64,000 nt of DNA from Amycolatopsis vastitatis (GCF_002234595.1 NZ_NMUL01000039.1:186001-250000); one strand, 5' to 3'; positions 34,748-43,630 are shown, numbered from the stretch's first letter. Notes: generated by a model from the sequence alone, not told the origin. Made by a program: numbers and translations.

Positions 34748-35817
34748 AGATTCCCCTTCAGTTCGTCGAGCGGCACCCACCGGCCGTCGATGCGGTAGCC
34801 CCCCGCTTCGGCGACAACGTCCACATGGGACTGCGACGGCTTCCCGCACCGCCGTTCGCAGCCCGAGAAGTGCGCGCGCAGGCCGGGCCGGAACACCGCG
34901 TCGGCCCGGACGTCGGCGCGCGACTTCGCGCAGCCCGGACGGCCGATGCACGCGGTGGTCCCCAGGGGCTCGCCGCCGAAACCGAGCCGGTCGAAGACGT
35001 CGGCGGGCACGTCCGGCAGGACCACGGACTTCCACGGCGTGACCAGCGCCGGGCCGAACTCCGCCAGTGCTCGCGCCTGCGTCGCGGACAGCTGCCCGAA
35101 GCGCGGCACGACACCGGCCGCGAGGCCGTCGTCCCGTTCGATCAGCCCGGCCGGGACCTCGACCGGCGTGCGCGGCACCGGCGTCCCGCGCCAAGCCGGG
35201 TCGTCGAGTTCGGCGACGCGCCAGGCGGCCCCGCGCACCCGGCAGAACTCGAGCGCGACCTCGATCAGCGTCGAGACGGCGTCGGCGCGAAGCACCCGCC
35301 GTCCCGTGTCGCCGCCCGCGAGCAGCAACGTCCCGGTTCCGGCATCCACCGCACGCCAGCAGACGTCGGCGCCTTCGCCGGCGACGTCGCCGCGGCCGTC
35401 GTCGAAGGCGAAGAGGAACCGGCCGGGCAGCGGCGCCAGTTCCGGCGTCGAACACAGGACGCCGTCGAGCGCGGCGGCGAGGCCCCGGACGTCGGCGAGG
35501 CCCCCGCGCAGCCCGCTCAGCGGCGAGGCCAGGACGTTCCGGACCCGCTCGTGTGACGGCGAGGGCAGCAGGCCGGCGTCGGTGAGCCGGGCGGCGAGGC
35601 CGGGCCGGGTGACGCCGCGCAGCTGGACGTTGCCGCGCGAGGTGAGGTGGAGATCGCCGTCGCCGCAGGCGTCGGCCGCGTCGGCCAGCGCTCGCAGCTG
35701 CGCCGCGGAAATCGCGCCGCCGGGCAGCCGCACCCGCGCGAGTGGGCCGTCGGCGGCGTCGTGGGGTGCGAAAACACCAGGGCACGCGTCGGCTCGCACA
35801 CGTGCTGGGGTCGGCAT
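34744..35817 (-). CDS. cobG: Precorrin-3B synthase (aerobic)
   Basis: Oxygen-dependent monooxygenase that hydroxylates precorrin-3A before ring contraction; its presence marks the aerobic pathway. The 357-residue protein is built like sulfite/nitrite reductases: two ferredoxin-like halves and cysteines CIGRPGC and SGCERRCGKP for a 4Fe-4S cluster. The ATG at 35817 has no ribosome site; the preceding gene ends 4 bases upstream, so initiation may be coupled. Confidence 0.93.
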   Translation of the reverse strand: MPTPARVRADACPGVFAPHDAADGPLARVRLPGGAISAAQLRALADAADACGDGDLHLTSRGNVQLRGVTRPGLAARLTDAGLLPSPSHERVRNVLASPLSGLRGGLADVRGLAAALDGVLCSTPELAPLPGRFLFAFDDGRGDVAGEGADVCWRAVDAGTGTLLLAGGDTGRRVLRADAVSTLIEVALEFCRVRGAAWRVAELDDPAWRGTPVPRTPVEVPAGLIERDDGLAAGVVPRFGQLSATQARALAEFGPALVTPWKSVVLPDVPADVFDRLGFGGEPLGTTACIGRPGCAKSRADVRADAVFRPGLRAHFSGCERRCGKPSQSHVDVVAEAGGYRIDGRWVPLDELKGNL

Positions 35818-35821
35818 GGGG

Positions 35822-36136
35822 TCACTGTAGCTGGCGATTTTCCGGCTCCCCCGGCTCCGGACGCGGCCGGATCCGGGCGGTTCCGGCGTCCAGGTCCACG
35901 TCACGCCAGGGTGGCGCGCCTTCGGCGTCCTGCTCGACGAGCATCGACATCGTTTCCCGGTGTTCCAGCTCACGCCGCTTGGTGCCGTAGAGGAAGGCGG
36001 TGCTCTCTTCGATGTAGGTCGCGGACAGCCGCGCCTTGAAGCGCGAGCCGTTCTTGCGCGGCCGCAGTTCGATCGCGGCCATGACCAGCAGGATCACCAC
36101 GCCGCCCGGAAGGGCCAGCCCCAGCCAAGTTCCCAT
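35822..36136 (-). CDS. Small membrane protein (DUF6191-like)
   Basis: A 104-residue protein of unknown function with one N-terminal membrane helix (LGLALPGGVVILLVMAAIEL) and a charged cytoplasmic tail containing RLSATYIEESTAFLYGTKRR and ending in acidic, proline-rich sequence. The match to DUF6191 is from recall and tentative. The start could also be the ATG at 36190, inside a palindrome. It stops 4 bases before cobG and may be cotranscribed with it. Confidence 0.6.
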   Translation of the reverse strand: MGTWLGLALPGGVVILLVMAAIELRPRKNGSRFKARLSATYIEESTAFLYGTKRRELEHRETMSMLVEQDAEGAPPWRDVDLDAGTARIRPRPEPGEPENRQLQ

Positions 36137-36188
36137 GCCCGGCGAACCGGATGACCGCGGGTCAAGTTCCCGGGACAGCAGAAGTCTC

Positions 36189-36218
36189 ATCGAATGTAGT
36201 ATGTGTGCTACATTCGAT
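36189..36218. promoter_or_regulatory. Perfect 11-bp inverted repeat upstream of the ABC exporter operon
   Basis: Arms ATCGAATGTAG (36189-36199) and CTACATTCGAT (36208-36218) flank 8 bases. The site lies 27 bases before the ABC ATPase start and 53 bases before the divergent small membrane gene, and it overlaps a TAGTAT that could be a -10 element. It is a good candidate operator for the XRE regulator encoded at the end of the ABC operon; binding is inferred, and a GntR-type protein encoded elsewhere is an alternative. Confidence 0.7.
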
Positions 36219-36244
36219 CGCATCAGTCAGATGGGGGTGACGTG

Positions 36245-37171
36245 ATGAGAGACCCAGCGGTCCCCGCGGTCCGCGTGCGCGGGCTGCGGATGCGCTACGG
36301 CACGAACGACGTGCTCCACGGCGTCGAGTTCGAGGCGTACCGCGGCGAGGTCGTCTGCCTGCTCGGGCCGAACGGCGCGGGCAAGACGACGACGATCGAG
36401 ATCCTCGAGGGCTTCCGGATGCGGTCGGCCGGCGAGGTGAGCGTGCTGGGGGTCGACCCGGCACACGGCGGCGAGGACTGGCGGGCACGGCTGGGGGTCG
36501 TGCTCCAGTCCTGGCGCGACCACGGGAAGTGGCGCGTCCGCGAGCTGCTCGCGCACCTCGGCCGGTACTACGCGCCGTACTCGACGGCCTCGCACCCGCG
36601 GCCGTGGGACGCCGACGAGCTGATCGCGGCGGTCGGGCTCACCGAGCACGCGCACAAGAAGCTCAAGCAGCTCTCCGGCGGCCAGCGGCGGCGGCTCGAC
36701 GTCGCGATCGGCATCGTCGGCCGTCCCGAGCTGCTGTTCCTCGACGAGCCGACCGCGGGCTTCGACCCCGAGGCGCGGCGCGAGTTCCACGACCTGGTGC
36801 ACCGCCTGTCCGACGAGCTCGACACGACGATCCTGCTCACCACGCACGACCTCGACGAGGCCGAGAAGCTGGCCGACCGGATCCTCATCCTCAACGGCGG
36901 CCGGATCGTCGCCGACGGCTCGGCCGACGAGCTGAGCCGGCAGGTCTCCGGCGAGGCCGAGGTCCGCTGGTCCGTCGACGGCCAGCGCTTCGTGCACCTG
37001 ACGACCGAAGCGACGAAGTTCGTGTACGACCTGTTCAAGCAGCACGGCGAAGCCGTCGCGGACCTCGAGGTCCGGCGCGCGTCGCTGGAGGACACCTACA
37101 TGACGCTGGTCCACCGGGCGGAATCCGGCGGCGAGACGGAGCTGGGCCTCCAGGAAGCGGGCGCGCGATGA
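36245..37171 (+). CDS. ABC transporter ATP-binding protein
   Basis: A 308-residue ATPase of an ABC-2 type exporter. Walker A is LLGPNGAGKTTTIEIL, the signature is KQLSGGQRRRLDVAIG, Walker B is ELLFLDEPTAGFDPEARRE, and the switch histidine is in LTTHDLDEAEKLADR. The DRA/nodulation-type C-terminus lacks a substrate clue. The ATG follows GGGGG at good spacing. The permease starts 4 bases before its stop (ATGA). Drug or lipid export is usual for such pairs, but the cargo is unknown. Confidence 0.92.
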   Translation: MRDPAVPAVRVRGLRMRYGTNDVLHGVEFEAYRGEVVCLLGPNGAGKTTTIEILEGFRMRSAGEVSVLGVDPAHGGEDWRARLGVVLQSWRDHGKWRVRELLAHLGRYYAPYSTASHPRPWDADELIAAVGLTEHAHKKLKQLSGGQRRRLDVAIGIVGRPELLFLDEPTAGFDPEARREFHDLVHRLSDELDTTILLTTHDLDEAEKLADRILILNGGRIVADGSADELSRQVSGEAEVRWSVDGQRFVHLTTEATKFVYDLFKQHGEAVADLEVRRASLEDTYMTLVHRAESGGETELGLQEAGAR

Positions 37172-38019
37172 ACGCCAGGACCACCGCACTGCGTTCCGGC
37201 CTGGCCCGCGGCTGGATCGAGTTCAAGCAGACGTGGACCAACCTCGACGACGTGGTGGGGCAGGTCGTCTTCGTGCTGCTCTTCCTCGGTACGTTGTTCT
37301 TCATGCGCAACGCCACGCTGCCCGGAACGTCGTTCTCGCTCGGCGCGGCGACCGTGCCCGGCGTGCTCGGCGCGGGCATCGTGTTCCAAGGCCTGACCGG
37401 CGCGGCGGGCTACCTGGCCGTCGACCGCGAGGACGGCACGCTGCTGCGGGCGAAGGCGACCCCGAACGGGATGCTCGGGTACCTGGTCGGGAAGACGACC
37501 GCGCTGTCACTCGCGCAGCTCACGTCCATGGCCGCGGTCCTGGTCCCGTGCCTGTTCGCGTTCTCCGCCCTGGCGCCCGACGGCGTCTGGTCGTACCTGC
37601 ACCTGCTCGGGGTGCTGGTGCTCGGCATGGCCGCGACGATGCCGATCGGCGCGGCGCTGGGGTCGCTGGCCAGGAGCGCGCGGTCCATCGGGCTGTTCAG
37701 CCTGCCGGTCATGGGCATGGGCGCGGTCTCGGGGATCTTCTACCCGATCACGGCGCTGCCGGGCTGGTTGCAGGACGTCGGGCAGGTGTTCCCGATGTAC
37801 TGGCTCGGCCTCGGCATGCGGTCGGCACTGCTGCCGGACAGCGCGGTCGTCGTCGAGATCGGCCAGTCGTGGCGGCCGCTGCCGACCCTGGCGGTGCTCC
37901 TCGCGTGGGCAGTGCTCGGCTTCGCGGTGGCTCCGGTCCTGCTCCGCCGCATGGCGCGGCGCGAGGCGGGCTCGTCAGTGGCCGAACGGCGGCAGAAGGC
38001 CATGCAGCGTGTGGGGTAG
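37168..38019 (+). CDS. ABC-2 type transporter permease
   Basis: A 283-residue membrane protein with six likely helices, including VVGQVVFVLLFLGTLFFM, AQLTSMAAVLVPCLFAFSAL, and the ABC-2 motif SGIFYPITALPGWLQDVGQV followed by FPMYWLGLGMRSALL. It overlaps the ATPase gene by ATGA and is followed by the regulator gene after 2 bases, forming a three-gene operon. Confidence 0.92.
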   Translation: MNARTTALRSGLARGWIEFKQTWTNLDDVVGQVVFVLLFLGTLFFMRNATLPGTSFSLGAATVPGVLGAGIVFQGLTGAAGYLAVDREDGTLLRAKATPNGMLGYLVGKTTALSLAQLTSMAAVLVPCLFAFSALAPDGVWSYLHLLGVLVLGMAATMPIGAALGSLARSARSIGLFSLPVMGMGAVSGIFYPITALPGWLQDVGQVFPMYWLGLGMRSALLPDSAVVVEIGQSWRPLPTLAVLLAWAVLGFAVAPVLLRRMARREAGSSVAERRQKAMQRVG

Positions 38020-38021
38020 TC

Positions 38022-38255
38022 ATGAGTGAGGTCGTCTACAACCGGATCGCGATGCTGCGCGCGGAGCGGTCGATCTCGCGGCGGCAGCTGGCGGAGGCCC
38101 TCGGGGTGCATTACCAGACGATCGGCTACCTGGAGCGCGGCGAGTACAGCCCTTCGCTGTACCTGGCCCTGCGGATCGCGGAGTTCTTCGAGGTGTCCGT
38201 GGAAGTGCTGTTCTCGACGAAGCCCTTCCCCCGCCTCGGGGAACGCTCCGCTTAG
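38022..38255 (+). CDS. Small XRE-family helix-turn-helix regulator
   Basis: A 77-residue protein that is almost only a Cro/CI-type domain: YNRIAMLRAERSISRRQLAE then LGVHYQTIGYLERGEYSPSL, with a short tail ending FSTKPFPRLGERSA. This minimal type is common at the end of ABC exporter operons and usually represses them. The palindrome at 36189-36218 is the likely target. Its stop overlaps the convergent gene by 4 bases. Confidence 0.9.
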   Translation: MSEVVYNRIAMLRAERSISRRQLAEALGVHYQTIGYLERGEYSPSLYLALRIAEFFEVSVEVLFSTKPFPRLGERSA

Positions 38256-38980
38256 GGCTTGCGCAGGTCGGCCTCGGCCAGCGCGCGGACGACGTCGTCG
38301 CGCCGGGTCTCCCGGACGGCCCGGTTCAGTTCGACGTGCAGGAACGGCGTCCCGCCGGCGGCCTGGCTCTGGACGTTCGTCGTCCCGGCCAGGCCCCGGC
38401 AGGGCTCGGCCCAGGCCCGGCGGACGCGGAACCCGGCGGCGATCAGCCGGTCCGCCGCCCGGCGCGCCGCGTCACCGGCCTCCGCGGCCCCGGCCGAGAG
38501 CACGATGTCGGCGGCGGGCAGGGTCCGGTCCTTGAAGCCGTGCAGCTGGACCTGGGGCAGGCCGCGCCGGGCCAGCAGCGTGGTGACGGCGTGGAAGACC
38601 GTCCGCGTGTCGTGCGCGGGGTCCTCCCGGCGGCGGTGCGCGCCCGCGACGGCCAGGACCGCGCCGGGCACCCGCCGGAAGAGGGCCAGGCCGATCAGGT
38701 CGGTCCGCAGGTCGGACGAGGGATGCGGCACCTCGACGACCAGTGACGGCGGCGCGGACCGGTCGATCGCGTAGAGCCCCCAGGCCCGCTCGGTGCCCGG
38801 TTCCTGGACGACGACGGAGTCGTCGAGCACGGAAAATCCCAGGTCGGACAGGTGATGGGGGTCGCCGTCGAGGAGGGCGGCGAAGCTCGTGCCGGCGATC
38901 TCGAGTTCGGCCGCCGTGGGGTGGCGGTACGGCTGCCGGGTCGACTGCGCGGCGGTGAAGCTCCGGAGAAGGGATTCCAA
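38252..38980 (-). CDS. Conserved protein of unknown function
   Basis: A 242-residue protein without a family I can name surely. Conserved-looking polar motifs are VVEVPHPSSDLRTDL, AVAGAHRRRED, HDTRTVFHAV, VQLHGFKDR and FLHVELNRAVRE. Scattered histidines and acids in this order resemble metal-dependent amidohydrolases such as N-formylglutamate deformylase, but that is a guess. The start is a TTG at 38980 without a clear ribosome site. It is divergent from the cobN riboswitch. Confidence 0.7.
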   Translation of the reverse strand: MESLLRSFTAAQSTRQPYRHPTAAELEIAGTSFAALLDGDPHHLSDLGFSVLDDSVVVQEPGTERAWGLYAIDRSAPPSLVVEVPHPSSDLRTDLIGLALFRRVPGAVLAVAGAHRRREDPAHDTRTVFHAVTTLLARRGLPQVQLHGFKDRTLPAADIVLSAGAAEAGDAARRAADRLIAAGFRVRRAWAEPCRGLAGTTNVQSQAAGGTPFLHVELNRAVRETRRDDVVRALAEADLRKP

Positions 38981-39029
38981 GCCGCCAGGTTACCGAGGAC
39001 CGGCCAACGTCACCTTGACGCCGGGTCAG

Positions 39030-39165
39030 GTGCACCGGAGAGTGAGTCCGAACCCACGCGCCGTCAGGTGGAGGAACCCGGTGGAAGTCCGGGGCGGTCC
39101 CGCCACTGTGACCGGAGAGAGGCATCTCCGGGAGCCAGGAACTCCGGACGGCGCGCCCGGCTAAC
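39030..39165 (+). promoter_or_regulatory. Cobalamin riboswitch upstream of cobN
   Basis: Aptamer elements in order: GGTGCACCGGAGAGTGAGTC, GAGGAACCCGGTGGAAGTCC, the B12 box CCCGCCACTGTGACCGG, and GGGAGCCAGGAACTCC. A GC-rich stretch with GGAGGAGGA follows directly before the cobN GTG, so control is probably by hiding the ribosome site. The ends are approximate. Confidence 0.95.
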
Positions 39166-39194
39166 CGGGGCGCGGACCCCGGAGGAGGAACTTC

Positions 39195-42100
39195 GTGATC
39201 CTGCTTCTGTCCACTTCGGACACCGACCTGCTCAGCGCCCGCTCGTCCGGCGGCGAATACCGGCTCGGCAACCCCGCCCGGCTCGACGCCGCCGAGCTGC
39301 CGCCGCTGCTCGACGGCGTGCGCATCGTCGTCGCGCGGATCCTCGGCACCCCACGGACCTGGGCCGACGGCCTGGACGCGCTGCGGGCGTCGGGCGCGCA
39401 CGTCGTCGTCCTGGGCGGGGAGCAGACGCCGGACGCCGAGCTGATGAAGCTCTCGACCGTCCCGGCGGGCATCGCCGCCGAGGCCCACGCGTACCTCGCG
39501 CAGGGCGGCCCGGCGAACCTCACCCAGCTGCACCGGTTCCTCTCCGACACGCTGCTGCTCACCGGCGACGGCTTCGAGCCGCCCACCGAACAGGCCGCCT
39601 GGGGCGTCCTCGAACGTCCTTCCCGGGCTGAGGGCCCGGTGATCGGGATCCTGTACTACCGGGCGCACCACCTGTCCGGGAACACGGCGTTCGTGCACGC
39701 CCTCGCCGACGAGATCGAAGCCGCGGGCGGCCGCGCGTTGCCGATCTACTGTGCTTCGCTGCGTACGCGCGAGCCGGAGATGATGGCCGAGCTGGCTTCC
39801 GTGGACGCCCTGCTGGTCACCGTGCTCGCGGCCGGCGGCACGCGGCCGTCCGAGGTGGGTGCCGGCGGTGACGACGAAGCCTGGGACGTCGCCGAGATGG
39901 CCGCGCTCGACGTCCCGATCCTGCAGGCGCTCTGCCTGACGAGCGACCGCGAGACGTGGGCGGCGAGCGACGACGGCCTCTCCCCGCTCGACGCCGGGAA
40001 CCAGATGGCCGTACCGGAGTTCGACGGGCGGCTGATCACGGTGCCGTTCTCGTTCAAGGAGCTCGACGAAGATGGGCTGCCGCGGTACGTGCCGGACGCC
40101 GAGCGCGCGTCCCGCGTCGCCCGCATTGCGCTGGCCCACGCTCGCCTTCGGCACACGCCGCCTTCGCAACGTCGCATCGCGCTGATGCTGTCCGCGTACC
40201 CGACGAAGCACTCTCGCGTCGGCAACGCGGTCGGGCTGGACACGCCCGCGTCGGCGGTCGAGCTGCTGCGGCGGATGCGCGATGCGGGCTACGACCTGGG
40301 GCCGGACGCGTTCCCGGGCGTCGAGCCGACCGGCACCGAGCAGCCCGACGGTGACGCGCTGATCCACGCGCTGATCGCCGCCGGCGGCCAGGACCCGGAG
40401 TGGCTGACCGAGGAACAGCTGGCCGGGAACCCGATCCGGGTGCCCGCCGCGCGGTACCAGGAGTGGTTCGACGCGCTGCCGGCCGAGCTGCGGGCGGGCG
40501 TCGAGGGGCACTGGGGGCCGGCGCCGGGCGAGCTGTACGTCGACAACGGCGACATCGTGCTGGCGTCGCTGCAGAGCGGCAACGTGATCATCATGATCCA
40601 GCCACCGCGCGGGTTCGGCGAGAACCCCGTCGCGATCTACCACAACCCGGACCTGCCGCCGAGCCACCACTACCTGGCCGCCTACCGCTGGCTGGAGGAG
40701 GAGTTCGGCGCGCACGCCGTCGTCCACCTGGGCAAGCACGGGTCGCTGGAGTGGCTGCCGGGCAAGACGGCGGGGCTTTCGGCGTCGTGCGCTCCCGACG
40801 CCGTGCTCGGGAACCTGCCCCTGGTGTACCCGTTCCTGATCAACGACCCGGGCGAGGGCGCGCAGGCGAAACGGCGGGCGCACGCGACGATCGTCGACCA
40901 CCTGATCCCGCCGATGGCGCGCGCCGAGTCGTACGGCGACATGGCACGGCTGGAGCAGCTGCTCGACGAGCACGCGAACATCGCGGCGATGGACCCGGCG
41001 AAGCTGCCGGCGATCCGCGCGCAGATCTGGACGCTGATCCAGGCCGCGAAGCTGGACCACGACCTCGGCGTCGAGGAACGGCCGCACGACGCGGAGTTCG
41101 ACGACTTCCTCCTGCACATCGACGGCTGGCTCTGCGAGGTCAAGGACGCGCAGATCCGCGACGGCCTCCACGTCCTGGGCGCGGCGCCGGTCGGCGAAGC
41201 CCGCGTCAACCTGGTGCTGGCGATGCTGCGCGCGTCGCAGATGTGGGGCGGCAAGCAGGGCGCGGTGCCGGGCCTGCGGTCGGCGCTGGGGCTCAAGGAG
41301 AACGCGCCGATGTCCGAAGTGGACGCGGTCGAGAAGACGGCGCGCGAGCTGGTCCAGGCGATGGAGATGCGCGGCTGGGACGCGACCGCGGTCGCGTCGG
41401 TCGCCCCGGACGAGCAGGTCGCGCGGGTGCTTTCGTTCGCCGCGGAAGAAATCGTGCCGCGGCTGGCCGGGACCACCGCCGAGCTGGACTCGGTGCTGCA
41501 CGCGCTGGACGGCGGCTACATCCCGGCCGGGCCGAGCGGGTCGCCGCTGCGCGGGCTGATCAACGTGCTGCCGACCGGGCGGAACTTCTACACCGTCGAC
41601 CCGAAGGCGATCCCGAGCCGGCTCGCCTGGGAGACCGGGCAGGCCCTGGCGGACTCGCTTTTGAAGCGCTACCGCGAGGACACCGGGGACTGGCCGCGGT
41701 CGGTCGGGCTCTCGGTGTGGGGCACGTCGGCGATGCGGACGTCCGGCGACGACGCGGCGGAAGTCCTCGCGCTGCTGGGCGTCCAGCCGGTCTGGGACGA
41801 AGCCTCGCGGCGCGTCACGGGGATCGAGGCGATCCCGCCGGCCGAGCTGGGCCGACCGCGGATCGACGTCACGATCCGGATCAGCGGCTTCTTCCGCGAC
41901 GCGTTCCCGCACGTGATCGCCTTGATGGACGACGCGGTGAGGCTGGTGGCGTCGCTGGACGAGCCCCTCGACGAGAACTTCGTCCGGGCGCACGTGTCGG
42001 CCGACCTTGCCGCGCACGGCGACGCCCGCCGGGCGACCACGCGGATCTTCGGCTCGAAGCCGGGCGCGTACGGCGCGGGCCTGCTGCCCCTGATGGACAG

Positions 42101-42758
42101 CGGAAACTGGCGCGACGACAAGGACCTCGCGGAGGTGTACGCCGTGTGGGGCGGCTTCGCGTACGGCCGTGATCTGGACGGCCGCCCGGCGCGCGAGGAC
42201 ATGGAGAACTCGTACAGGCGCATCGTGGTGGCGGCGAAGAACACGGACACGCGCGAGCACGACATCGCCGACTCGGACGACTACTTCCAGTACCACGGCG
42301 GGATGATCGCGACGGTCCGCGCGCTGACGGGCGCGGCCCCGGCGTCCTACGTGGGCGACAGCACCTCGCCGGACGCGGTCCGCACCCGCACGCTGGGCGA
42401 GGAGACGGCCCGGGTGTTCCGCGCCCGCGTGGTCAACCCCCGCTGGCTGGCGGCGATGCGCCGCCACGGCTACAAGGGCGCGTTCGAGCTGGCGGCCACG
42501 GTGGACTACCTGTTCGGCTTCGACGCGACAGCCGGCGTCGTCGGCGACTGGATGTACGAGAAGCTGACCGAGTCGTACGTGCTGGACGAGGTGAACCAGG
42601 AGTTCCTGCGCCAGGCGAACCCGTGGGCGTTGCGAGGGATCGTCGAGCGGCTCAGCGAGGCGGCGGACCGGGGGCTTTGGGAAGAGCCAGACCCGGCGTT
42701 GCTGGAGAAGATGCGCGAGGTGTACCTCTCGCTGGAGGGCGACCTCGAGTCGGAGTGA
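39195..42758 (+). CDS. cobN: Cobaltochelatase subunit CobN
   Basis: Large porphyrin-binding subunit that inserts cobalt into hydrogenobyrinate a,c-diamide together with an AAA+/VWA motor (here the fused I/D protein). At 1187 residues it has the normal CobN/BchH length. Recognisable stretches are GILYYRAHHLSGNTAFVHAL, LMLSAYPTKHSRVGNAVGLD, VVHLGKHGSLEWLPGKTAGL and PTGRNFYTVDPKAIPSRLAW. The GTG follows GGAGGAGGA. It is a single-gene unit under its own riboswitch, far from its motor gene. Confidence 0.97.
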   Translation: MILLLSTSDTDLLSARSSGGEYRLGNPARLDAAELPPLLDGVRIVVARILGTPRTWADGLDALRASGAHVVVLGGEQTPDAELMKLSTVPAGIAAEAHAYLAQGGPANLTQLHRFLSDTLLLTGDGFEPPTEQAAWGVLERPSRAEGPVIGILYYRAHHLSGNTAFVHALADEIEAAGGRALPIYCASLRTREPEMMAELASVDALLVTVLAAGGTRPSEVGAGGDDEAWDVAEMAALDVPILQALCLTSDRETWAASDDGLSPLDAGNQMAVPEFDGRLITVPFSFKELDEDGLPRYVPDAERASRVARIALAHARLRHTPPSQRRIALMLSAYPTKHSRVGNAVGLDTPASAVELLRRMRDAGYDLGPDAFPGVEPTGTEQPDGDALIHALIAAGGQDPEWLTEEQLAGNPIRVPAARYQEWFDALPAELRAGVEGHWGPAPGELYVDNGDIVLASLQSGNVIIMIQPPRGFGENPVAIYHNPDLPPSHHYLAAYRWLEEEFGAHAVVHLGKHGSLEWLPGKTAGLSASCAPDAVLGNLPLVYPFLINDPGEGAQAKRRAHATIVDHLIPPMARAESYGDMARLEQLLDEHANIAAMDPAKLPAIRAQIWTLIQAAKLDHDLGVEERPHDAEFDDFLLHIDGWLCEVKDAQIRDGLHVLGAAPVGEARVNLVLAMLRASQMWGGKQGAVPGLRSALGLKENAPMSEVDAVEKTARELVQAMEMRGWDATAVASVAPDEQVARVLSFAAEEIVPRLAGTTAELDSVLHALDGGYIPAGPSGSPLRGLINVLPTGRNFYTVDPKAIPSRLAWETGQALADSLLKRYREDTGDWPRSVGLSVWGTSAMRTSGDDAAEVLALLGVQPVWDEASRRVTGIEAIPPAELGRPRIDVTIRISGFFRDAFPHVIALMDDAVRLVASLDEPLDENFVRAHVSADLAAHGDARRATTRIFGSKPGAYGAGLLPLMDSGNWRDDKDLAEVYAVWGGFAYGRDLDGRPAREDMENSYRRIVVAAKNTDTREHDIADSDDYFQYHGGMIATVRALTGAAPASYVGDSTSPDAVRTRTLGEETARVFRARVVNPRWLAAMRRHGYKGAFELAATVDYLFGFDATAGVVGDWMYEKLTESYVLDEVNQEFLRQANPWALRGIVERLSEAADRGLWEEPDPALLEKMREVYLSLEGDLESE

Positions 42759-42822
42759 CTGCAAGCGGTTTGCAGGCCGCGGTGGCTACGCTTCGCCTTC
42801 CCCACCGAGGAAGGACGAAGAC

Positions 42823-43248
42823 TTGAAGAAGGTTCTCGGCGTGGCCGCCGCGGCACTGCTCTCCGTGCTCACCTTCGCGGCGCCCGCCTCCGCCGAAGAG
42901 CACACGAAGCACATGCACACCGGCGACGCGTACGGCAGCGTCACCGGCTGGAGCGGCGAAGGCGTGTTCACCGAAGAAGGCGACCGCGTCCACATCTGCG
43001 ACACCGACGCGGACGGCCGTGGCGTCGCCATCTACGTCTACAAGGGCACGCCGGACAACGGCACCCCGCTCTACGACATGCACGTCGGCGGCAACGGCAA
43101 CTGCATCACCAAGAGCGCGGCCAACGGCGGCGTCTACGACCTGCCCGAGACCCGCGTCGGCTTCAAGTTCTGCCGGTACTGGGTGGCGGACAAGAGGGTC
43201 CACACCGGCGAGTGCAAGGACTACGACTTCCTGAACGACAACAGCTGA
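42823..43248 (+). CDS. Small secreted protein of unknown function
   Basis: A 141-residue protein with a signal peptide (LKKVLGVAAAALLSVLTFAA, cleaved near ASAEE). The mature part has four cysteines (HICDTD, GNCITK, KFCRYW, GECKDYD) that could form two disulfides and is rich in glycine and acidic residues. I recognise no family. It starts with TTG after GAGGAAGGA and stands alone between cobN and a long noncoding gap. Confidence 0.8.
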   Translation: MKKVLGVAAAALLSVLTFAAPASAEEHTKHMHTGDAYGSVTGWSGEGVFTEEGDRVHICDTDADGRGVAIYVYKGTPDNGTPLYDMHVGGNGNCITKSAANGGVYDLPETRVGFKFCRYWVADKRVHTGECKDYDFLNDNS

Positions 43249-43362
43249 GCCTCCCGGGCCCGCCGGGTTTCGGCAAGTCGTGACGTTTCGCCGGTCGTTC
43301 AGGACATCGCACCGGCAGAGCGGGTTCGGGCAAGTCCGCCCATGGACGGATTCGCCAGGTCG

Positions 43363-43422
43363 TGAACGACTCTTTCCTGTCGTCAGAGGTCATGAACGAG
43401 TCGTTCACGACATCCGACCACC
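43363..43422. repeat. Dispersed intergenic repeat, copy B
   Basis: 58 of 60 bases match 15651-15710 in the same orientation, including the TGAACGACTC / GAGTCGTTCA inverted pair. Weaker similarity continues outside both ends (for example CCCGCCGC/CAGCCCCGCC downstream), so the original element may be longer. Confidence 0.85.
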
Positions 43423-43630
43423 GAGTCCCGCCGCACGATCACGCAATCACCCCAGCCCCGCCGCCCCAGCGCCTTGCCCGCCAAAACCTGCCGTCGAGGC
43501 GCGGCCGGGCACGCTCGGCGGTGCCCGGCCGACTGCGCTCGCAGCCGCCCTTCGCGAGACAAGTTTCGGATATTCCGGGACGTTTCGCCCGCTCCTCCGG
43601 CTTTGCCCGACGTTCGTGTCTTGACTTCGT

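Noticed and set aside
38472..42764. A 1430-codon open frame on the minus strand opposite cobN
   Set aside because: It is the antisense shadow of a well-conserved cobN. High GC at third positions removes stop codons from this antisense frame, and the protein is an arginine/valine-rich string without domains.
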